Assembly (NCBI GenBank): GCA_051453625.1
Contig: JBOZIK010000001.1
Location: 166,501,942-166,565,941 of the forward strand
DNA length: 64,000 bases
DNA from: Welwitschia mirabilis
Taxonomy: Eukaryota > Gnetophyta > Gnetopsida > Welwitschiales
Direction: 5' to 3'
Shown here piece by piece: positions 25,521 through 36,839 of the stretch; the stretch's first letter is position 1; every line of letters begins with the position of its first letter. The position numbers were made by a program, and so were the translations under genes. The notes beneath the pieces are model-generated. The model had not been told where the DNA came from. It worked only from the letters and a program-made list of their open reading frames with translations, and did no database searches.

Positions 25521-26901
25521 TGTAGGATCAAGAACCTTGGGGGGCTGAATAGGATTCTAAAAATTTAATGAATAATCTTCAAAAAAAAGAATACTTTACT
25601 TGAAAAAGAATCACTTAAACTCTTATGTGTAAAAACTGAAAGTATTCTGAAAAACTAAAATAATAAAAAGCATAAAAATACCAATCAGAGGCATACCAAA
25701 TTTATAGTGGTTTGGGAAAACCTCCTACTCCACTCTTGGTAATTNNNNNNNNNNNNNNNNNNNNNNNNNNNNNNNNNNNNNNNNNNNNNNNNNNNNNNNN
25801 NNNNNNNNNNNNNNNNNNNNNNNNNNNNNNNNNNNNNNNNNNNNNNNNNNNNNNNNNNNNNNNNNNNNNNNNNNNNNNAGTATGCCCAATTGCACAGGTA
25901 TCACTTGATATTTGGATCAATCAAAGTAATAAAGCACTCCTCTTGAAGATGATACAATCTAGAAACAAAGGAATGCTCTATGCAAAGATACCACAATTGT
26001 TAGTTCGTCTTTGGTTAGTAATCCAATGCCAAATGAATATAATGATCAATTCAAAAGATTTAAAAGTTTGGCAAAAGGTGTAACAGTGATTTGATTCTTA
26101 GCTATTTATAGTGAAAGACTTTTAGGGTTATTACAAGTGAAAAATCTCTTCTAATGGCCCTAAAATAGCTACATAACGGCTATAAAATTTGCTTTCTGTC
26201 ATGGCCGATCGACCACTCAAATGTCTAGTCAACTCCTCCTGGTATCGTCACTTAAATAGGTGACCTTAGTGAACTTTTCGATCAATCTAATTTCTTATGG
26301 CTCCAAGTATGGTTGATCCCTTACGATTTGGTGACCACTCATCCGGTTGCCCACATATCTATCTGGTCACCAACTTGAGCCTGATAAAATCCATCACAAT
26401 TTTTTTTTACTTCAATTCTGGTTGACCCTTCAAGAATCTGGTCGACTCCTTATTAATCGGATGTAAAGTATTGATGCTTAGTTCTCAGATTCAATCGACC
26501 CCTTAGGTGTCTAGCTGACCCCTTGATGATTGGCTAGGAAGTACTAGATGCACATTGCTTAGGTCCGGTTGACTCCTTAGATGTCCAATGGACCCCTTGA
26601 CGATCGGTTCAGAAGTACTACTTCTTAGGTTCATAGGTCCAGTCGACCCCTCAAATGTCCGATCGACCCCTCTGAATTTAGTTCATTTTTTAGTGTTCGC
26701 TTCAAGTGTGGTGGACCTCTTAAAAGTCCGATTGATTCCTCAAGAGGGTAACAAAACTTGACAAGTTTCAAGATCAAAATGTGATAAACATTACTTCAGT
26801 TTTTAACCTACAGGTGATCAATATTTTCTACACAAGATACAATAAATTGCGCTAGACAGAAAACATTAGTTTGACATTAATTGGCAAATAATAATTCAAT
26901 A
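25521..26901 (-). repeat. Copia-1 3' LTR
   Basis: It aligns with 34,314-35,707 along its length, for example TGTAGGATCAAGAACC here against TATAGGATTAAGAACC there. It contains a gap of 134 N (25,745-25,878). From about 26,200 to 26,760 it carries many degenerate copies of a (G/T)(G/C)TCGACCCCT-type motif spaced roughly 20-40 bp apart. Confidence 0.9.
25745..25878. other. Assembly gap, 134 N (in Copia-1 3' LTR)
   Basis: Run of N, not a round placeholder number, so probably size-estimated. Confidence 0.95.
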
Positions 26902-26920
26902 ATCTCCCTCTTTAACATTT
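26902..26920 (-). promoter_or_regulatory. Copia-1 polypurine tract
   Basis: The reverse strand reads TTAAAGAGGGAGAT immediately before the 3' LTR. In the family this tract primes plus-strand DNA synthesis. Confidence 0.75.
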
Positions 26921-27377
26921 ATGGCAAACTTTTTCTTAGTTGAGGAGATTAAATTCGGAAAAATGCCTGCTCAAAAAATGCCTATTAACTTCTTTAGAAA
27001 TATTAAACCTTTTATATCAAGACATTTTGATAAGACCTTAAATTTTGCCAAAATTTAAAGACAATTTTAAGTGTTAAAATATATATGATAGATAACATGT
27101 TGATCATAAAATTATTGATTAACCATAAGATAAACCAGAAATTTTAGTTCATATTAAAAATAGATATGCATTAGAAAATTTGAGACACAAATTATAGAGT
27201 ATAAAAACAAGTGCATTTTTATTACTAAAGATGAAAATTACAATGAAAAGTACTCATCAAGAGCAAATACATCTGAAAACATTATAAACAACTAACAAAT
27301 TCTCTCCTTTTTGATATCAATGAAAAAGGAAAGAAGACAAACAAGCATAAAAGAAAAACATAAGCAAAGAAAGAGAT
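26921..27377 (-). other. Copia-1 untranslated stretch between extra ORF and polypurine tract
   Basis: AT-rich sequence without a recognisable frame, about 450 bp, on the 3' side of the extra ORF. Confidence 0.5.
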
Positions 27378-28480
27378 TTAGTCAAATTTTTCTGCTTCCT
27401 CCTCTTTAGATTCTTCTTCAGAATCTTTTTCTTCTTCCTTTTCCTCTTCTTCGGTTACCTTCCGCGATGAACTTTCGGCTTTCTCTGAAGTATCAGTAAT
27501 CTCATACCCAGTTGCAATAAGAGCTTCCTTCATACTCCTAGTACAAGAGTTAATCCGCCGTAAATATGAAAGTGTCTCTTCTGGAAAGGCTTACTTGGGA
27601 GAAGGAGATTTAGAGGACTTCTTTGATCTGGTAAGGATATGCATGCAAGACAATGCCACATGTCTAAGGGGTGACATGGGTTGAAGGGTTTCAAGCTTTA
27701 GGTAAAAAGCCACTCGATAATGACGACATATATTGACAATCAACATAGAGTAGGGTAAAGCACTAGTTCTGTGATACTTCAACTGAGAAATCATATTCTT
27801 TAGTATGATGGCAGAGGCATCAACAAAGTGCCTAGTTCCTACCAAGTACATCAAATAGGCCCTAGAGTTATAGGCCTCATTATGATGACTCGCCAAAGGC
27901 AAAACATTATAGGTAAAAACTAAGTAAAGAAATCTAGACTTTGGAGTAAGCAAAGAAGTAGAAATAGTATGCTTCCATCAATTGAACTTACCACAAAGCT
28001 CCCTTGTGACCTCTACTTTGTCTTCCATGGAATCACAAAGAGGCCAAAACTCCTCATAGTCTCCTCTTGGGAGATCAGTAATAGCCATAAAAAAGTTTAC
28101 AGTCACTTTCATCCTCTTTCCCAAAATGAGGGTTTTAAGGGTTCTAGTGTCAACATTATAAGAAATCTTACAATAGAACATCCTGGTAAAGAAGGAGTAA
28201 GCAGAACCTGAAACATCAAAAAAATAAGACAGATTCTAATCTTAGAAGGGTTGGATCACATCTCTGAGCTCCTTAAGCTCTGAAGTAGCAATAGATCTTT
28301 CCTGACATATAGGCTTCATCTTAAACTTCTTAGAGAACTTGTTTAATGCATCTTCAGATATTCCCTAGAAATAAGATGGATCTCTACTTATAACCTCCTT
28401 GGTCCTTCTCTTGGAGGGTCCCTTATTTATTGCAACTACTTGGTAGGAGCTTAAAGATAAGAAAAATCCAAGAAAAGCAC
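27378..28480 (-). pseudogene. Copia-1 extra 3' ORF (plant-transposon-protein type), broken by stops
   Basis: One reverse frame runs from about 28,480 to the TAA at 27,378 with only a few stops (including near 27,591, 27,966, 28,235 and 28,370). It would encode roughly 350 residues with SAYSFFTRMFYCKI, MKVTVNFFMAITDLP and a very acidic Glu/Ser/Lys tail (27,378-27,480). Position and composition resemble the additional ORF that some plant LTR elements carry between pol and the 3' LTR, often annotated as 'putative plant transposon protein'. I have not verified family membership and its function is unknown. It is in the same orientation as pol. Confidence 0.55.
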
Positions 28481-28769
28481 TAGATCTGAAAGAGACAGGT
28501 GGCTAGAAAACAATAAAAAAGGTTTAGGCTTTACTTACTTTTATAGAGAAGGTCGATTAGGTTGATTTTAAGAAAGAAATTGGATCCACCAATGGTACTT
28601 CCACATTATAATCCTACAGGTCTGGTCAATTGTGTTGAGTTCTAGTCAACCCATCAAGATGCAGGTCTATAACATTGTAAAGGTCTGGGAAACTGGGCTT
28701 TAAGACCGGTTGACTGACCACCTCTGATCAACAGAATCATAAATCTAGTTGACCATCCTACAATTAACC

Positions 28770-29435
28770 AAAGGATGGTGATATAACCTCCAGTTCATTC
28801 TGAAGATAAATAAAATTATCAAAATTCAAGGGTTTGGTAAAAATATCTGCTAGTTGATAGTATGTACTAACAAAATTCATAGTAATGTTTCCTTTTTGAA
28901 CTTGATCTCTTAAAAAGTAATGTATTAGTTCAATGTGTTTGGTTCTAGAGTGCTGAATAGGAATTTTAGAAATATTTATAGCACTAGTGTTATCACAAAA
29001 AATAATAACTTATTTAAAATTTACACCAAAGTCCTTTAACATTTCCTTCATCCAAAGAAGATGAGCACAACAACTCCCTACTATAATATACTCAGCTTTT
29101 GCTATTAAAAGGGATATTGAATTTTACTTTTTTCTTTCTCATTCTACTAAGTATGATCCTAAAAGAAAACAATTTCCACATGTGCTCTTTTTATTGTCTT
29201 TACATCCATCCCAATTCACATCACTAAAGTCTACAAGCTTAAAGGATGTCTCTATAAAATACCATAAATCATAATCACATGTACCTTTTACATATCTAAT
29301 CATTCTTTTTATTGCTTGTAAGTGTGATTCTTTCGGTTGGGTTTGGTACCTTGTACAAACACCAACACTAAATATGATATTAGGTCTACTTGTTATCAAA
29401 TATAATAAACTTCCAATCATGCTCCTATAAAGCAT
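28770..29435 (-). pseudogene. Copia-1 RNase H and RT C-terminus
   Basis: Reverse reading gives MIGSLLYLITSRPNIIFSVG (RT/RH connection), ESHLQAIKRMIRYVKGT and the Copia RNase H features DFSDVNWDGCKDNKKSTCG. It ends with CDNTSAINISK and an (H)YFLRDQV-like stretch near 28,800-29,000. In the family this domain removes the RNA strand after reverse transcription. The RH active-site Asp in the D(A/V)DW motif is replaced by Asn (DVNW). A stop at 29,436 separates this block from the RT block before it. Confidence 0.8.
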
Positions 29436-30334
29436 CTAATCTACTGATTTTCCATTTTGATTCAAATTAACTTTACAAAATGTTGATATTAGAATATCAG
29501 TTGTTTTAGCATTCTCTAATCCAAAATATTTGATTATATCTTTTACATATTTAGATTGAGATATAAATATTCCATTATTTGTTTGCTTAATTTGTAAACC
29601 AAAGAACATTTTCACTTCACCAAGCATGCTCACTTCAAAATGTGTTGTCATAATTACTATAAATTCTTTTGATAATCCTTTGTTAGAAGAACTAAATATA
29701 ATATCATCCACATAGATTTATATAATGATAAACTCCTTTTTGAAATTCTTAATAAATAAAGTCTTGTCTTACATTCCACAAATATAATCATTATCATTTA
29801 AAAAAGTGGCTAACTTTCTATACCAAGCTCTTGGAGGTTTCTTCAACCTATACAAAGCTTTTTTACGTCTATAAACATAATCAAATCCATGAGGATCAAT
29901 AAAACTTATGGTTGCTCTACATGTACTTCTTCATTTAAGGTACCATTTAAAAATGCACTCTTTACATCCATTTGATATAATTTGAAATTTTTAAAGGCTA
30001 CAAAAGATAAAAACATTCGAATGTTATCAATCCTTGCAACTAGAGCAAATGTATCAACTATATTAATTCNNNNNNNNNNTTTAATGACATTGTTTTCTTC
30101 ATTACATTTATTCTTAAAGGTTCACTTTGTCCGAATGACATTTTTGTCTTTTAGCCTTTTCACAAGCTTCTAAACATCATTTCTCTTAAATTGTTGTAAT
30201 TCATCTTACATAGTCATCATTCATTCTTCATGGGATTCAGCTTCTTCAAATTTCTTAGATTCTATTTAAGACACATAACAAATGTGGGCACAAAAATTCT
30301 TCATAGAACTCCTTGGCTTTATCTTTGAGCTAAC
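29436..30334 (-). pseudogene. Copia-1 reverse transcriptase, copy A
   Basis: The reverse strand contains IYVDDIIFSSSNKGLSKEF, with the catalytic YVDD at about 29,700-29,715, then MLGEVKMFFGLQI and GIFISQSKYVKDI. A TAA replaces a Gln codon just before the YVDD box, and 10 N interrupt the block at 30,070-30,079. Bases 29,634-30,334 are repeated, with roughly 10-15% differences by eye, at 30,435-31,170. The block is otherwise typical Copia RT. Confidence 0.8.
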
Positions 30335-30434
30335 NNNNNNNNNNNNNNNNNNNNNNNNNNNNNNNNNNNNNNNNNNNNNNNNNNNNNNNNNNNNNNNNNN
30401 NNNNNNNNNNNNNNNNNNNNNNNNNNNNNNNNNN
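30335..30434. other. Assembly gap, 100 N
   Basis: Exactly 100 N, the usual placeholder for a scaffold join of unknown size. The sequence right of it restarts about 700 bp earlier within the same element. Confidence 0.95.
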
Positions 30435-31170
30435 TTTCAAAATTTATTGTCATAACTATTGTAAATTCTTTTGATAATCTTTTGTTAGAAGCACTAAATA
30501 TGATATCATTCACATAGATTTGTATAATGATAAACTCGTTTTTTAGATTCTCAACAAAAAAAACTTGTATTTATCATTCCACGAATATAACCATTATCAT
30601 TCAAAAATGTGGCTAACTTTTCATACTAAGCTCTTCGAGTTTTCTTCAACCCATACAAAGCTTTCTTAAGTCTATAGACAAGATTAGATTTATAAGGAAA
30701 AATAAAACCTTGTGGTTGCTCTACATAAACTTCTTTATCTAAGGTATCATTTCAAAATGAATTGTTTACATTTATTTGATACACATTAAATTTTTTAAAG
30801 GATGAAATTGATAAAAACATTTGAATGCTATCAAGCCTTACATCTAGAGCAAATGTGTCATCTACATTAATGTCTTCTATTTGGTTGTAGCCTTATGCTA
30901 CTAATCTTGCTTTATTTTTAATTATATTGTTTTCTTCATCACATTTGTTTTAAAGATCCACTTTGTCCTAATGACATTTTTGTATTTTGGCCTTTCTACA
31001 AGCTTTCAAACATCGTTTCTCTTAAATTGTTGTAATTCATCTTGCATAGCCATCATCCATTCTTCATGGGGTTCAGCTTCTTCAAATTTCTTAGGTTCTA
31101 TTTGAAACACATAATAACTGTGGGCATAAAAATTCTTCATAGAACTCCTTATCTTTATTCTTTAGCCAAC
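30435..31170 (-). pseudogene. Copia-1 reverse transcriptase, copy B (partial)
   Basis: A second version of 29,634-30,334. It includes the RT block MNDIIFSASNKRLSKEF, where YVDD reads YVND (D to N), and upstream RT sequence up to the region that joins integrase. Because it begins exactly after the gap and repeats sequence present before it, it may come from another copy of the element or from unmerged contigs. Confidence 0.75.
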
Positions 31171-31368
31171 TTCTTCAATAATAACCCCAAAGGGTATTTT
31201 TCAGCTCTTTGAACTTTTTAGTTATGACCTCTTTTGTAGGAGCTTCTTCATTTTTAGTAGACACTACATTAGTTGTGGGGGTGCTTGGAGATATTTCTTT
31301 TTCATCCTTTAAATAAATAGGCCTTGTTTTAACATCATCAATTTATACATTTATTGATTCTTCTACAG

Positions 31369-32616
31369 TTAAACTTCTCTTATTGAAGACACGATAAGCT
31401 CTACTTCTAGTTGAATAACCAAAAATATAGCTTCATCGGCTTTAGATTCAAATTTGCTTAACTGATCTCTATCTTTTAGCACATAACATTCACTTTTGAA
31501 GACTTTAAAATATGAAATATTAGGTTGTCTCCATTTCCACAACTCATATGGCATTTTCTCCATACTAGGGCTAAAATAAACTCTATTAATAATATAACAT
31601 GTACTGCTAGTAACCTCAGCCCAAAACGATTTTGGAATCTCCTTTTCATTTAATAAAGTTCATGCCATTTCTTGAAGGACTCTGTTCTTTCTTTCAGTAA
31701 TACCATTTTGTTGTGGTGTTTTAGGGGCTAAAAATTGGTAATCAGTTTCATTATCAATGCAATACTTCTCAAATAAATGATTCTCGAATTCACCACCATG
31801 ATCACTTCTTTTTTTTTTATAGTATACCCTTTTTCATTTTGAATTTTATTGCATATCTCAACCTAATATTTGTAAGTTTCAGATTTGTTTGAAAGAAATG
31901 CAACCCATATATATCTAAAGAAATCATTAACCATAGTAAGAAAATAGCATTTACCACCTAGACTTTGAGTTTGAGTGGGGCCTATCAAGTTCATATGAAT
32001 GAGCTCTAATGGCATAGTTGTGAAAACTTGATTTGTGGAAACTTGATTTTTATTCTTATATGAAGTTCTTATTTGTTTTCCCTTTTGGCACGAATCACAT
32101 AAATCATGTTTTTCAATGTTTATTTTAAGAATACCTTTGACAATATCTTTACGAATAATCATTTTTAATTGATCGTAATTAACATGACCTAATCGTTTAT
32201 GCCAAAGCTCTTCTTGAGCAAAATGAGAAAAATAATAAGGGAAAAACGATTGATCTATGCTATAAACATTATCTATTCTATTTGCTTTAAGAATAACATC
32301 GTTTGTTTTACCATGTAAAATTTCACATCTAGACCTATTAAAAACAACCTTACAACCTTTATCACATATTTGACTAATACTTAGTAAATTGTGTTTTAAA
32401 CCATTAATATATAAAACTTCATTTATTTTAGGTAAGTTACCTCCATCGATGCTTCCGATACCTTTGATTTTTGCTCTTCTATTGTTACTAAAAGTAACTT
32501 CTCCTCCATCAAAGTTGCTCAATTGTTTAAATTTAGATTTTTCTCTTATCATATTTCTTGAGCATCCACTGTCCAAATACCATCTACTGCCATTTGAAAA
32601 CTTCAAAGTTGTCTGA
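31369..32616 (-). pseudogene. Copia-1 protease and integrase
   Basis: The reverse frame from about 32,606 begins with the protease motif WYLDSGCSRNM (catalytic DSG intact at 32,565-32,573). It continues through HNLLSISQIC, LWHKRLGHVNYDQL (GAG-pre-integrase, integrase HH residues) and CDSCQKGKQ (CC residues) to PLELIHMNLIGP and GGKCYFLTMVNDFFRYIWVAF. The first integrase catalytic Asp (H.DLIGP) is Asn (31,989-31,991). The later DHGGEFEN and QQNGITERKNR blocks are recognisable at about 31,650-31,830, and a 64-codon C-terminal piece lies at 31,369-31,563. Integrase would insert the cDNA; this one cannot. Confidence 0.85.
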
Positions 32617-32739
32617 ATTAAAAGACTTTTTAAATCATTAGCTTTTACCCACTTAATCCTTTTAGACTTATGTGGTATACCTCCTTTTAAAATAAAATTA
32701 AAAGGAAAGTAACTAACTGAATTTGAAAATAACGTTAAT

Positions 32740-34247
32740 TTTCTAACATTGCAAAATAGTTTTGAATGTCCTGACTTATTATAGAAATGACAAGTAACTT
32801 TATAAATGAACGTATTTTACAAAGTTATTTGATTTTGCTAAATTTGTGTTTTTGAGAGATGAAGCCAATACTTGACTTATCATAAGCCGATTTTCAAATT
32901 TCAAGCAACTGTTCCAATTTAGATGAATCACTAGAAAACTTATTACTAAAATGAAATAAAACTTTAACCTATAAAATGATATTGGAATTTTTAAATTTGA
33001 TCTTTTTGAACTTCGATTCCATTTCCTCCTTTTCTTTAATGAGAGATTTTACAATGTTGTTCAGATCATTTATCTGCTTTGTCAACTTTTCACATTCTAA
33101 GTATCGTTCTTGACAAGTATCTTCTAGTTCATCCTGTACTTATTCAATCACATCCAAATCATCAGGTTCTAATGTGCTAAGCAAGTTCTGTAATGAACAT
33201 AATCGCCATAAAAAATAATCTTCTGTTTTCATCTAAATCTTAACCCGATCTGCTATCATTATTCTCATCCACATTATCCCATATAGCAAAAAATAAAAGA
33301 TGTCTTTGATTTTCTGTGATCTCTCTTACTATTCAGGTGTTGATTTGCCATATGTTGAAATCCTTTGTATGTGTAGCATTAGATCTCTTTTCCTTAGTCC
33401 TGATACTTCTTATACTTTGGGTGTCTTCATCTTGTACTTCTACTTGGCTTACCTTCTGTTTTCCTTCTATGTAAGAATTTCTTAAATCTTCTTGCTAGGA
33501 GAGCAAGTTTATCATCATCTAGATCTTCATCTAATTTCTCTGACCTGTACTCTTCCTACACACACTTCAAAGTGGTACCTTTGCTCTTATATATAGAAAA
33601 TTTTAATTCGTATATTTGAAAATTACCTTGAAGCTCTTCTAGTACCATTAAGTTGATATTTTTGCTTTCTTTGATTGCTATGACTTTTGGTTCAAATCTC
33701 TTTAGAAAGGATCTCAGCACTTGTTTGACCACTTTTGCTTCATCCAATCGTTCATCTTGATTTGCCATAGAATTGATGATGTCAATAAGTCTAGCAAAGA
33801 AATTCTATAAGGTCTTCTCCTCGTTCATGTAGGTGTCTCCAAATTTTGAGATAAGCATTGGAGCTTTGGTTTCTTGACTGTGGATGTCCCTTCATGTGCG
33901 ACTTCAAGAATATCCCATGCTTCTTTTTCATGTTCACAATTTACAATCTGTTTGAGCTTATCTACAAAAACTACACAAAATATAGCATTAAGACCACAGG
34001 CGTCTATGATAACTTTGGATCTATTAATGGTAGTTCATTGGTCTTAGGTTTTTAAAACTAAAATGGTATTATCATTGGCATCAGTTTTTGCTAAAGTAGG
34101 CACCATATATCCTTTATAAATAACCTCTTCAATGTCCGCATCTAGGGATCTAAGGAAGATTTTCATTTAGGCTTTCCAATAAGCATAATTTGATCCATCA
34201 AACATAGGCAGATGACTAGTTAAAAAACCATTAGAGGGATTACTCAT
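32740..34247 (-). pseudogene. Copia-1 gag with zinc knuckle
   Basis: The start is an ATG at 34,245-34,247 reading MSNPSNGFLTSHLPMFDG then NYAYWKA, the usual Copia gag opening (FDG.NY..W). A UBN2-type segment follows at 33,556-33,768 (VVKQVLRSFLKRFEPKVIAI). The CCHC knuckle at 32,751-32,792 reads CHFYNKSGHSKLFC, with the second Cys changed to Tyr. Gag would form the particle and bind element RNA. Several stops and frame changes separate the pieces. The start lies about 65 bp inside the primer site, as expected. Confidence 0.82.
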
Positions 34248-34302
34248 TTTCGGGTTCTAGAGTCTAGATCGATTAAAATCTTAATAGAGACTCAACATAG
34301 TT

Positions 34303-34313
34303 ATGATACCAAT
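34303..34313 (-). promoter_or_regulatory. Copia-1 primer binding site
   Basis: The reverse strand next to the 5' LTR reads TTGGTATCATAAC, close to the Met-tRNA primer site TGGTATCAGAGC of plant LTR elements. It fixes the orientation of the element. Confidence 0.8.
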
Positions 34314-35707
34314 TATAGGATTAAGAACCCTGGAGGGTGAGATGAATAGGATTCTAAAATTTTAATTAATAATCTTTAAAATAAAATTATTTTGCTTGAA
34401 AAGGAATCAATTAAACTCTTTTGCATAAAAACTGAAAGTATTTTGAAAAACAAAAATAACAGAAAGCAGAAATACTAATCAGAGGCACACAAGTTTTATA
34501 GTGATTCAGGAAAACCCCTNNNNNNNNNNNNNNNNNNNNNNNNNNNNNNNNNNNNNNNNNNNNNNNNNNNNNNNNNNNNNNNNNNNNNGCATGTTCACCT
34601 ATAACCTTTACAAATGGACTTTTTCTAAAGGCTCATTCTTAACGTTTTAGCAAAAAAATTGGTCGTGATGATAGTATGCCCAAGTGCACAAGTATTACTC
34701 GATCTTTGGCTTAATGAGAGTGATGTTGCACTTCTCTTAAAGATGATATAATCTAAAAACAATGAAGTGTTATAGATTAAACCTTGTATGCAAAGATACC
34801 ATAGTTATTGGTTCGTCTTTGGTCAATAATGCAATGTCAAATGAATACAGTGATTAATTCACAAGATTCAAAAGTTCAATAAAAGTATAACAGTGATTTG
34901 ACTCTTAGCTGTTTATAGTGAAAGACTTTTAGGATTATTACAAGTGAAAATGCTCTTCCAATAGCCATAAAATGGCTACATACTGGCTATAAAATTTGCA
35001 TTTCCGTCATGGTCAGTTGACCCCTCAAAGATCCGGTTGACTCCTCCTATTGCCGTCACTTAAATAGGTTGCCTTAGTGAACCTTTCAGTTGATCTATTT
35101 TTTATGGCTCCAAGTTCAATGGATTCCTTAATGTCTGGTTGACCGTTCATCCGGTCGCCCATAGATCTATTTGGTCGTCTACTTGGTCCTGATAAAATCC
35201 ATCACAATTTTTCTACTTTAAATCCAGTTAACTCCTTAAGAATCTGGTCGATCCCTTGCTAATCATGTGTGAAGTATGGATGCTTAGTTCTCAGAGCTGG
35301 TTGACCCCTCAAATGTCCAATCGACCCTTTGACGATTAGCTAGGAAGTACTGGGTGCATAGTGCTCAGGTCCAGTTGACATCTTAACTGTCTAATCGACC
35401 CCTTAATGATCAGTTCAGGAGTACTGCTTCTTAGGTTTATAGATCTGGTCAACCCCTTAAATGTCTAGTCTACTCCTTTGAATTCAGTTCATTTCTGAGT
35501 GTTCGCTTCAGGTGCAGTCGACCCCTTAGAAGTTTGGTCAACCCCTTAAGAGGGTAACAAAACTTGATAAGTTTCAAGATCAAAATGTGATAAATATTAC
35601 TTTAGCTTTTGACTCACAAGTGATCAATATTTTCTGCATAAGATACAACAAATTGTGTTACACAAAAAACATTAGTTTCATATCAATTGATAGATAATAA
35701 TTTAACA
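34314..35707 (-). repeat. Copia-1 5' LTR
   Basis: Partner of 25,521-26,901, with 69 N at 34,520-34,588. It ends TTTAACA at 35,707, followed by the AAATG duplication. It carries the same array of degenerate CGACCCCTTA-type motifs (about 35,010-35,560). Confidence 0.9.
34520..34588. other. Assembly gap, 69 N (in Copia-1 5' LTR)
   Basis: Run of N near the same relative place as the gap in the other LTR, about 200 bp from the LTR start. It suggests a sequence feature that blocks assembly at this LTR position. Confidence 0.95.
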
Positions 35708-36394
35708 AAATGCATATGTGTATAATAAGTATAGAAAAATACAGTGTTAAGATAAGGTAAGAAAATGAAGAATGTATAGATCAACAAGGGAGTAAATAAG
35801 AAGGATAGAAAAAGATGATAAAATATAAAATATAAAATATAAAATAATAAAGGACACAATGGTATGTGTATAATTAAGTAAAAAGAAGTACATTATATGA
35901 GGTAAAGTAATTAGCCCTAAGGATGTTAAATCTAATAGAATATCAGCTTCTAGATTAGCTTGTTTTGATATTACATAGTCTTAGTTGATGTAATAGGGAA
36001 ATAAAAGTAGGAAATAATATGTCATAGCACAACATAATGATACAAATAAAGATAATAAAATTGCCTGGAAAAGTTTAATTAAACATAGAAAATAATTGGG
36101 AAAGGAATCATTGGATTTTGAATGGATAAACTTATATAATTAAAGGTAACACCTAAAATAAATGTAACCTCAAACATAATTAAATAAAATTTTTATTTAG
36201 CTTTTTTAATAATTAGTTTATACCTCCAAAATTAATGTAAGAAAATTACATGGAAAAAACAAGAGAAAAGGGGCATCAAATACCTAAGCATTATGTTTAA
36301 CTACTAAGCTAACAACCTAGTCTTGGGACATAAATAAATAGTTTGAACATAGATATATAATTTGGACATGATAAGTTAAATAGTAATGGTGTTT
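35708..36394. repeat. Right arm of inverted repeat, segment 3
   Basis: Reverse complement of about 19,385-19,970. It starts with AAATG (Copia-1 duplication) and ends with the 19-bp duplication of LINE-B (36,376-36,394). Confidence 0.75.
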
Positions 36395-36839
36395 GGAGAT
36401 TTGTTATAAGAGAACATCCGAAAGGAACTCTGCTAGGGTTTTTAGAGCTCTTCTAGGATTCAGTGGATTTGGAGTGCAGAAATGTACGTGGCTTAAAAGA
36501 TCGCGAATCAACAAGGGTAGTTTTGGTTCCTGGTCATGATGTACAAGGGGGGATTTCGGCTACCAGACAATCTAGCTATGGGTAAGTTGTGGAATCTTTT
36601 AAAATCTTAGTTTTGATCTATTTTAGGGTTTTTTTTTTTTCGAGGGATTGACCCTCTAACATGGAGAAGACTTAGTTCTCCAGGGAAGGGAATCCCTAGT
36701 TTTGGATATTGATAAAGTTGCTTGCTCTGAGATCGAAAAGAAACTTTAGTACAGTTTAATCGAAAAGTTCATTTCATCTAGGCCAATACCAAGGCTAGAT
36801 CAGATCCAAGAATGGGTGACAACTAAAGACATGAGTTAG

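Larger units (their letters stand above)
25521..35707 (-). mobile_element. Copia-1: complete but dead Ty1/Copia LTR retrotransposon
   Basis: The two LTRs (25,521-26,901 and 34,314-35,707) start with TG or TA and end with CA or TA, and are flanked by the 5-bp duplication AAATG (25,516-25,520 and 35,708-35,712). On the reverse strand the order is LTR, Met-tRNA primer site, gag, protease, integrase, RT, RNase H, an extra ORF, polypurine tract, LTR. Integrase before RT defines Copia. It is inserted into the right arm of the inverted repeat, as shown by continuity of the left arm near 19,965. Stops, a frameshift-rich gag and a mutated integrase active site make it inactive. Part of RT is present twice beside a 100-N gap. 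Confidence 0.92.

Noticed and set aside
25712-26083. 123-codon open frame at the start of the Copia-1 LTR
   Set aside because: It crosses a run of 134 N and lies in LTR sequence, so the length is artificial.
26200-26760. CRISPR-like array of short repeats in the Copia LTR
   Set aside because: The motifs are degenerate, unevenly spaced and present in both LTRs of a plant retrotransposon. Nothing prokaryotic is present.
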